Shown: positions 57,184-64,000 of the stretch, piece after piece
How positions within the stretch are numbered: the stretch's first letter is position 1
How the letters are laid out: every line of letters begins with the position of its first letter
Source of the DNA: Acanthaster planci
Lineage: Eukaryota; Echinodermata; Asteroidea; Valvatida; Acanthasteridae
DNA length: 64,000 bases
Assembly: GCF_001949145.1 (NCBI RefSeq)
Contig: NW_019091403.1
Location: 457,463 to 521,462, forward strand
Direction: 5' to 3'
Made by a program: the position numbers and the translations under genes
Notes under the pieces: generated by a model
What the model saw: only the letters and a program-made list of their open reading frames with translations
What the model was told of the DNA's origin: nothing
Databases searched by the model: none

Positions 57184-60130
57184 CTGCGTGAAAGAAGAAA
57201 GTAAGTAGTGCCGAAATAGGAACAAATTCCGCAGTAAGCAGACTGCCGCTCGTAGACTAAAATCGTAAGTGGAAAGTAGATCCTTTTTCAGTCTTGTCGG
57301 TTTCATTTGCAATGTGGGTCATTACTTAGTTGGTATATCATGCAATTCTAACTTCCAAGATGGCTTCTTGTTGACGTACCAAAGGTCGGATAGTCTGTCA
57401 ATATGACATAGAGATGTTCTATCGGATGTCAAAAGCGTGGTTGGCCAGTATCATTAATTAATTGCCTCAGCAGGTTTGTGGCAAGATCATTTGCCAGTTG
57501 GTTGATGTACAAATAGCCAATCAGGTCCTGTGTTACGTGGATGTAAAGACACTGCCTAGGCCTACATCATTATTGGCGTCAACTTGGTATTAAATTCCAC
57601 TTGACCAGTTTGAAAGGATGGTTTGTCCCAATTAAGGGTTGGTAACTTACCGCTCGTTTTGTGCCATCGCCATTCGACAGATCATTCCACGACTCCCCGT
57701 CATCGCTGTACATGATATCAAACTTAGATATGCTTCCACTGATATTGTGCTTTTGGACGAGTATGCCATAGATGTCCACGGTTTTAGTATAATCTACCTG
57801 TATCCATTTAGGCTGGTTCCTGTCGGCGCACCATCCGGCTGAAATTGCAACAGTATTGTGCCATATTAATACAAGACAAACTCTAGCAACACCAGTACCT
57901 TTGTCAATGCGAGGTTTACATTATTGTGGGCCCGAGTGGCCAAGCCATTCATCGTAAATTTTCCAGGAAGTGCCACATAGCCTACTGGTAAAATACTTCC
58001 CTCTGCATGAAAAACTTCACTGGCTTCCAGTCTATCAACGTATCCAGTTCTATACAATTATAGCCCATACCTTCAAATCACTTGAGAACTCTGCACCATA
58101 CTATCTCAGTTCTCTCCTGAGTATACAGACCTATTTTTATTCCCTTCGTTCCTCCGACGGTCTCATTCTTGTCATCCCTTAGTCTCGAAAGAAGGCTGGG
58201 GAGGGTGTATCTATTGCTGCCCTGAGCCTGTGGAGCAATTTACCCTATCACATTGGGAACTCAGGCAGTGTATCATCATTAAAATCTGTCCCAAAGAAAC
58301 GTCTCTTCCACAGATCATCTCTCTTATGTTTTCTTTCTTTTCTTGCAAGCGCCTTGTATCCATTGGTAATTGGGCCCGTTGTAAATACAAGTATTATTAT
58401 CGTTACCGCTATTCAGTCGAGCCAGCTGCGGCCCGTATCGGTTGTAGTCTCTGTTCAAGACGCTTCCTGCAGTGATTTGCTCATCACCGATCTCCCCGCT
58501 CTCCATACCAAGAGGCTGACAGCACGGGCAGTCTGTTAGATAATTTTGAAAGTTTGTATATAAAATTATTATCAAAAGCGTCAATGTTTTCTGATTAAGC
58601 GTTTAAAAGCTTTCAGCATGGTAACCTCTAAGGTACTGCGTAAATGTCTCATAATAATTATTTGATCTGTTTTCGTTGAAGGTAAACTTAACCTCAAGCC
58701 ATGTCGTGCCCATCCGGGTTTAATCGTCCATTAACAAGTTGTCTCTTACCTATTACGACGAACCCGAACTGGCAGGATCCTACATTGCCATCGGAGTCGG
58801 TAACCGAGCACGTCACCGTAGTGTTTGTGCCTGTCGGTAGTGAGGTATACCTGTGATAAACTGATCTTCCGGTCTCGTCTTTGCATCGCACCAAATTGTG
58901 GCTTATTGAACCGTCTTCGGCGTCGTTAGCCGACGGCAAGGGATCCCAGAACACGGTGGCTTCCGCCATGCCGTTGTAAGTATAGCTGCCACCGCTGTTA
59001 GGACAGGCGAGGGCAGGTGAATTGCTCGATGGTGTCGGTGCTGAGTCTGGTAAATTGCAGATAATTAAGGTGTCAGCTCCCAATATTTAATTTCAGGAAA
59101 TCGATTTTTGAATCACAAAACTTCAAAATATTTTACCGCTATTTTCAAAATATCATGAACGTATATACAGCTGTGTACATGTATATGAAACACACCCTGC
59201 GCACGATTTACTCGAAAAGTAACTTCGAAATGCTTCTTTAAAATCTTTCAAGTGAGGGAAAAGGTTCAATGTTACAAAGAAGAAAACATCATGAAATCGA
59301 ATTCAATTGATGCACGGATACACAAAATTTATAAGCTTTTCCTGTTGCCTTGTGGACAAGCATTGTCGTTTTACGTTTTTTTTTTACCTGCTTCTGTTTT
59401 TAGCGGTAGGGTGTGGTCTGCAATGGTAGAAAGCTGTTGAATGAACGAAAATAATTTGCATGTTGAAGTGCCTTTAATTATAAGCTGTCATATTGACATA
59501 TGCACTTTTGAGAAATTATAGCTAATGTTTGTCCCTATCGCTGCTATACTCATTCAGATCGGGAACGATTATGCAGCTCACACATGCCCCTGGCTAACGT
59601 TTGCAGCGCCAGCGCATGCTCTTGTTTTACCGAAAAGTAGTTTTGACCACCTAAATGTTCCCTGTCATCTTTCTCTTGAAATTTTGGAAGAGAGCTGCAC
59701 TGGAACGTCCATTTCTCAATACGTGCGAGTGTATTTTGGCGGATAATCGTACCTGACCCGTTTTCGTTTGGCTATTTTCGGTTGTCACTCTGCAAGTCGT
59801 CGACGCGTCGATATCACCTTTGTCATAGAATGAAAATTCTTTGTCCTTGCGGAAATCCGAGGGGAACTGCTCCTTCGTGCCGTCGTTCAACTGACACAGG
59901 CCGGTAGCGTCGCCATAGTTGAAGGAACGACACCCGTTACGTCTCAGGCACATAAAGCCGCACTGGATCGGTTTAAGGCCCGAGGCAGCTTCAAAGGAAT
60001 GGCCGGCGAGAGTGGCGTGGTTTATAACGGAGTAAATATTGGCGTGGTGAGATGCATGGCATGAAACTCCTGCCGAAGTTAAAGTAACATTTAACGCCAC
60101 AGCAAGTAATCCCAGGCAGGAAGCAGACAT
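57019..60130 (-). CDS. Secreted PAN / HYR-like / F5/8 type C (discoidin) protein
   Basis: The exons, in order on the - strand, are 60130-59758 (or -59753), 59046-58750, 58532-58407, 57838-57651 and 57183-57019. The product of about 382 residues has a signal peptide (MSASCLGLLAVALNVTLTSA). A PAN/apple domain follows with Cys at 57, 61, 67 and 79 (C-x3-C-x5-C-x11-C). Next is a HYR-like domain ending CSVTDSDGNVGSCQFGFVV. A discoidin domain then runs from CCQPLGMESGEIGDEQI to LRLELIGCKLDQ at the C-terminus, with its framing cysteines. It has no membrane segment beyond the signal. All three modules occur in extracellular adhesion and glycan- or lipid-binding proteins, so a secreted binding or matrix role is likely but inferred. 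The exon 1-2 junction has a phase issue. Confidence 0.82.
57184..57650 (-). other. Intron 4 of the secreted-protein gene
   Basis: 467 bases between exons 4 and 5, starting GTAAGT and ending CACGCAG on the - strand. No other content recognised. Confidence 0.75.
57651..57838 (-). CDS. Secreted protein exon 4: middle of F5/8C domain
   Basis: A 188-nt exon between TGCAATTTCAG and GCG|GTAAGT. It begins AGWCADRNQPKWIQVDYTKT and contains DIYGILVQKHN and FDIMYSDDGESWNDL. These are the W-(I/L)-Q-V-D-L, V-x-G-(I/V)-x-(T/V)-Q and Y-S-D-G-x-x-W landmarks of the family. It enters in phase 1 and leaves in phase 0. Confidence 0.9.
58012..58335 (+). pseudogene. LINE reverse-transcriptase C-terminal remnant
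   Basis: On the + strand, KLHWLPVYQRIQF, then HTFKSLENSAPYYLSSLLS, then LRSSDGLILVIP match the tail of many non-LTR retrotransposon ORF2 proteins (LHWLPVxQRIxFK; LAPxYLSDLL; LRSS). The frame meets a TAG stop after LVIP and then continues with AALSLWSNLPYHI and LFHRSSL. It is a dead 5'-truncated copy, inserted opposite to the host gene in the intron between its exons 3 and 4. Confidence 0.85.
58407..58532 (-). CDS. Secreted protein exon 3: start of F5/8C domain
   Basis: A 126-nt exon between TATCTAACAG and AGC G|GTAACG, phase 1 at both ends. It encodes CPCCQPLGMESGEIGDEQIT and on to RYGPQLARLNS. C-x-P-LGME-SG-I-D-QITASS and YGPxxARLN are hallmarks of the discoidin N-terminal half. Confidence 0.88.
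58750..59046 (-). CDS. Secreted protein exon 2: HYR-like domain
   Basis: A 297-nt exon between TTTACCAG and ATAG|GTAAGA, phase 1 at both ends. It reads PALACPNSGGSYTY, then EATVFWDPLPSANDAEDGSI, then TSLPTGTNTTVTCSVTDSDG. This has the HYR pattern: Cys-Pro, V-x-W-x2-P, A-x-D, PxGTxxVTC, DxxGNxxxC. A phase 1-1 single-exon module is typical of shuffled extracellular domains. Confidence 0.85.
59047..59752 (-). other. Intron 1 of the secreted-protein gene
   Basis: About 0.7 kb with no obvious exon. If the strong donor after CAG (59753) is used, a small exon of 3n+1 bases must lie here to restore the frame into the HYR exon; I could not identify one. Confidence 0.55.
59758..60130 (-). CDS. Secreted protein exon 1: signal peptide and PAN domain
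   Basis: The ATG is at 60130-60128. The hydrophobic core LGLLAVAL and TLTSA give a likely cleavage near residue 20. PAN signature pieces are HATLAGHSFEAASGLKPIQC and CRSFNYGDATGLCQL. Two donors lie 5 bp apart: a strong CAG|GTACGA ending the exon at 59753 in phase 0, and a weak G|GTCAGG ending it at 59758 in phase 1. Only the second joins exon 2 in frame. Confidence 0.82.
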
Positions 60131-63100
60131 TTTTTCTTCTAAGAAATTTTAGCAGCCTTTGGTCCATGCAGTGTCTGAGATACTAGACCGACACGTGCCT
60201 TTACTTCATGCGACACTTAGCCTACAATGTTTCTAATCACTGTTTAGCTCTCGTCTCGCTGGCGCATCGACTCAAGTCACCAAGCTGTTGCTCGAGATAT
60301 TTGCAATTAATTCTGTCGCCTTCGATCAATGACCGACTTTGCTCAGATTGTCATTCTTCGTTACCATGGGGACATCCCGCCTCGCTCCTCCAATTGTCGT
60401 TTGGTATGAGGAATGAATCTATTGCATTGCTATAATTACTTAAAATACGAAACGGATCAATATTGTACGACCTCGCTTTGCCCATCGTTTAAAGTCCAAA
60501 TCATAATACGTGTCCGCTGTACAAGAAAAGTCAGGACGCCAATTGCAATAAGATTAAATGGATCAAAACCCGAACTGTGCCGTGCAAGCAATTAAACGGC
60601 TGGCCTGTATTTCATAACAGTTTGTTTCCATAGATACGAAGTTTTCTGTAATACTGCTCTTAATGCAGCTTGACGAGAGTACTTGAATAAAATTTCACTT
60701 GATCGTTTTGATTATCCACGCTACAGAGGTTTTATGTCGATCGATATGTCACCAGGTGATAACAGCTCGTGGCATTGTACCGCTGCTGATCAGTGATTGC
60801 TTGGAGACTGGAATTATGCCAAGCATGAAATTGTTTGCTTACCACTATTCGATGACTTTTTGGGGTGTCGTGTCCAGTTTTGATGACTTGGAAGCAGTAT
60901 TTTAACAAAATTGTAACACTGGTTCCTTTTTTGAGAGAGAGAAATTATTAAAATAACATCTTTTGAATCATGCATTATTATTTTTGAATCTTCAAGGACA
61001 GTTATAATGGCGGTTGCTTTATTTAAATGTTGACATCAAAAATCATCACATTAGATTTGGAAAACTATAAACAAATTCACTCTTCTTTGAAGTTCCAAGC
61101 CCCTAACTGGGAAAATACTTCTCTAGCATGAAAAGTCGCAAAATTCACGAGAAACTTTTTGGTAACATTTTTTCCCAAATGAAGGGCGCCACCAGTTGTT
61201 AGAAATGGGTACGTGAATGGCGCTTGATGCGGATTCCATTCTGTAAAAATCACATACATTATAAACGCATAGACCACCAGATCGCAGCCAAACCTACATG
61301 ACCGTTTCGCGATCTGCGCGGCGCCCGACTTAAAATCAAAACTAGGGACGAATGGGGCATTTTCACCAGGTGACCCCCAGGCACAGGTATAGGGAATTTA
61401 CGCACAGTTGAGGAATTGCAGCCTCAAATTTCTGTGAAGCCATTTTTAGATTGTAAAAAAAATAAATAAATCTCTATTTACTTAATCTGGCCTAGGCCTA
61501 TGTTGGTTAAAAGCAATGCGGTTGCAATTCACTTGAAAAAAGAGACAGGCCTATTCATATCGAAAAGCCAAAAAACAAACATAATTTAGGAACACGTGTA
61601 AGCAAATGCAGGCGATGTAAGTGCGTTGCGCGTAATGCGCATTGAATGCCCTGTTATCTACAGTTTAATTGCAAGTCGCCCATACTTTTCAGAATCACAG
61701 TTTTACGCGCAGGACTGGTGGTATGGTGGTCTATGCGATGCAGTTTCGCTGGCATATTTATTTCCTACATTTTGGGGAAACTAAATAGACCAGAAAATCT
61801 TTCATTCATTATTTAAAAGATAGCTTGAGGGGTCACGAGTGGGCGCACATGGCCCTCGTTGGCGGGACCCCCTGCATCCGCCCTTGGGAGTTTGCATCTT
61901 TATAACAGCCAGCTGCAACTGAGCATTGAAATTCAAGGCAACTTTTTTAAAAAGAAATTTAATACTTTCATATAAGTTCTGCTTTGAGGAAGACAGAAAG
62001 TACCTTATTTTTTTCACCTGTCTCGCTTGCGCTGCAGATAGCAGGTGGATAGCATGTCCGCCTCGTTCGCACGACATCAAGCAGTACGGTTCCTGTACCT
62101 TCAAATATCCTATTTCCCCGAGTAGACCACGGGAAAAGGTTGTGCCAAGATTTGCATAATCATTATTGACCACTCCGAGGCGAGATCATCTACAGCCTTT
62201 ACAAAATTTATGCTAATATCGGGCATCCTTGGGAAATTTACATAGTGCGGCTGCGCGCGCAGAAACGACTTCTACACGTGGTTTGTTGCGACATTCGTTT
62301 CTTCGCGGGATTGCAGAATGTGTTCGTCGCTGTCCAAACTCAAGGTAAATTTTCTATTTTCTGGATTAAAAAATGTGGCTGTTTTGCCTTCACTGTTAAA
62401 CAGAAACTTCAGTCCTCATTGTAGGTACTTTCAAAGAGATTTCAAGGAAATGTAGCTGAGAAATATGAAGCCCGAGTCACAGGTGCGCGTGCATGGTTCC
62501 GTAGTTCAAAGGTTCAACTTCAAGTTGAGCGGATCTTCTAGGGCGGACCCCTGTAGAAGGTGATATTTTCGTAATAAGGAAAAGATTGCGATTTGTTTGT
62601 TAGTTTTGTTTTCTTTTTTTTTGAAAAAAGAATCGTAGCCTCCCCGTCTGAAATGCCGTAGAAAGTTTAACTCTGGAGGAAAAATTGCTTAATATTTTTA
62701 CCCTCCCAAAACCCCTCATCATGTGCACCCTCCCCTCCATGAGATTTTTTTTGGGGGGCTTTAGCAAGTTTGGGTAAAGAAATGGGAACTGAAGCATGAG
62801 ATTTTCTTATTTGGAAGTACAGTAGGCAAGGGTCTACAGTATCAGATGTTGAGGGAAAAGCTTGAAGTTTGCACAAATTTGATTTGGAGGAGCTTGAACC
62901 AAATACGCTAATTTTTTTGGGGGGGTTCATTACCTTTCGCAACCTGTTCCTATTATAAGCTAACAAATTCTACGTTTTTGGAAACAACTTATCCAAACAA
63001 ATTGTTGGTGATGTCCTCTTTCATATCAAAAAGAAAGGGAAATTGAGGGAAATTTGGGTAAAGCGGCAGCGCACATGACAGCGTACATGACTGCCCCTAA

Positions 63101-64000
63101 GAGCTGTGAATGACAAATAAGCGAATGTAGTCTGGTTCATTGACCTGGATAGAGCAGTGTTTTGATGAATCCAAAATACCTGAGTTAGGTAACCAGACGA
63201 AAAACGAAACGGCTTGATTCTACAAAGTGGTTGTCTTTTTCTAAACTCGGGTTAGAAATTTGAAGTTTTCTTGCTTAAATATTGTCAACATTTACCTAAA
63301 CTAGGCCTGTCAGGATTGAGTAATAGTTCCTTAAGGTCAAAATGTTAGTTAGTTTGAGAAGGTCGACTTTGTTTCCTCATTATAGGAACAGTATGCTAAT
63401 GGTAAGGAACCCCATTTTTTGGGCAAGTTAAATTTGAATAAAATCTGGTACACTGAATTCTTTAGATTCACCTGAGCATAATTTGAATTCTCCATACTAA
63501 AGACACTGTTGCCGTGACATTCACTTTGAATGCAATTACAAGTCTTCAGACCAGTCTCAGAGGGTTTGTGCAAGTGCGGTTACATTCCGTCCATTATGGA
63601 CTTCTTTCTTGCCCCTTTTCTTAGTTGTCAGGCATGCAACTTTTCCTCAGATCAGCTGATTTCCTTATTTCTCACTTCACACCCGTGCCATTGAAAATTG
63701 AAATTACTGGACAAAGTCATAAAGATTTGAAGCTCTGCATTTCTTGTCGATGTCCAAGTTGCCTGCCTTGGTTATGGACAGTGATATGTATGGAGAGAGC
63801 TTGTAATGTTTTTCAGTCGTATAGAAAAAAGTAGAGTTGTGCCACTGATTTTGTCGTCAATTTTGCTAATTTTTTAAAGAGGCCAAAAAATGTAAGAAAT
63901 GTCCAGGGAAACCTTCAGTTTGGGGTATTAACAGTTTGGATATCTTGCTTCATAGCACTCTGGTTTTGAGAAAAAAATCAATTTTGAGTTCCAGTAAACA
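60131..64000. other. Upstream region of the secreted-protein gene / intergenic
   Basis: I see no TATA box at a usual distance from the ATG at 60130 and no supported gene in the next 3.9 kb apart from the weak candidate at 62318. The stretch around 62240-62320 has several CpGs. T-run/G-run junctions occur at 62745-62758 and 62912-62926. Confidence 0.5.
62318..62344 (+). CDS. Weak candidate first coding exon (MCSSLSKLK)
   Basis: An ATG at 62318 follows a CpG-bearing stretch (GCGCGCGCAG near 62252, TTCGCGGGA near 62302). It runs nine codons to AAG|GTAAAT, a good donor, in phase 0. The continuation would lie outside the window, so no family can be assigned. It may be chance. Confidence 0.22.

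Noticed and set aside
1-64000. CRISPR arrays, rRNA, operons or prokaryotic defence systems
   Set aside because: No regularly spaced repeats with unique spacers, no dense same-strand coding and clear eukaryotic splicing throughout.

Overview
The window is nuclear DNA from an animal. Small exons with GT/AG borders are scattered through long AT-rich introns. The proteins resemble deuterostome families, and the repeats (tRNA-derived SINE, hAT-type MITEs, fold-back elements, a LINE tail) fit a marine invertebrate deuterostome. An echinoderm is my best guess; this is an inference, since no species marker is visible.

Two genes can be reconstructed and they converge tail to tail. The first is on the + strand, 16593-50757. 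It is a large SASH1-like gene (SAM and SH3 domain-containing adaptor). I could chain sixteen coding exons with agreeing splice phases into one open frame of 1052 codons plus stop. The order is a serine-rich N-terminal part with the SLY-family motif, a short helical segment, a long Ser/Pro linker, a non-canonical SH3, a first SAM domain, a 379-codon disordered exon with a His-rich tract, a conserved GIPxALVQRYAE block and a C-terminal SAM domain. The true N-terminus was not found: the first exon seen opens in phase 0 behind an acceptor. The region 1-16592 is therefore 5' flank or intron. A 3' UTR of about 2.3 kb follows, with an AATAAA at 53014.

The second gene is on the - strand, 60130 down to 57019, with five exons. 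It encodes a predicted secreted protein of about 382 residues: signal peptide, PAN/apple domain, HYR-like domain and an F5/8 type C (discoidin) domain. Most junctions are phase 1, as in shuffled extracellular modules. The exon 1-exon 2 junction has a phase problem that I describe.

The rest is non-coding. 53.0-57.0 kb is intergenic and holds two mobile-element copies. 60.1-64.0 kb lies upstream of the secreted-protein gene and has one weak candidate for the first coding exon of another gene at 62318. I found no rRNA, intact tRNA or CRISPR array, and no sign of a bacterial-type system.
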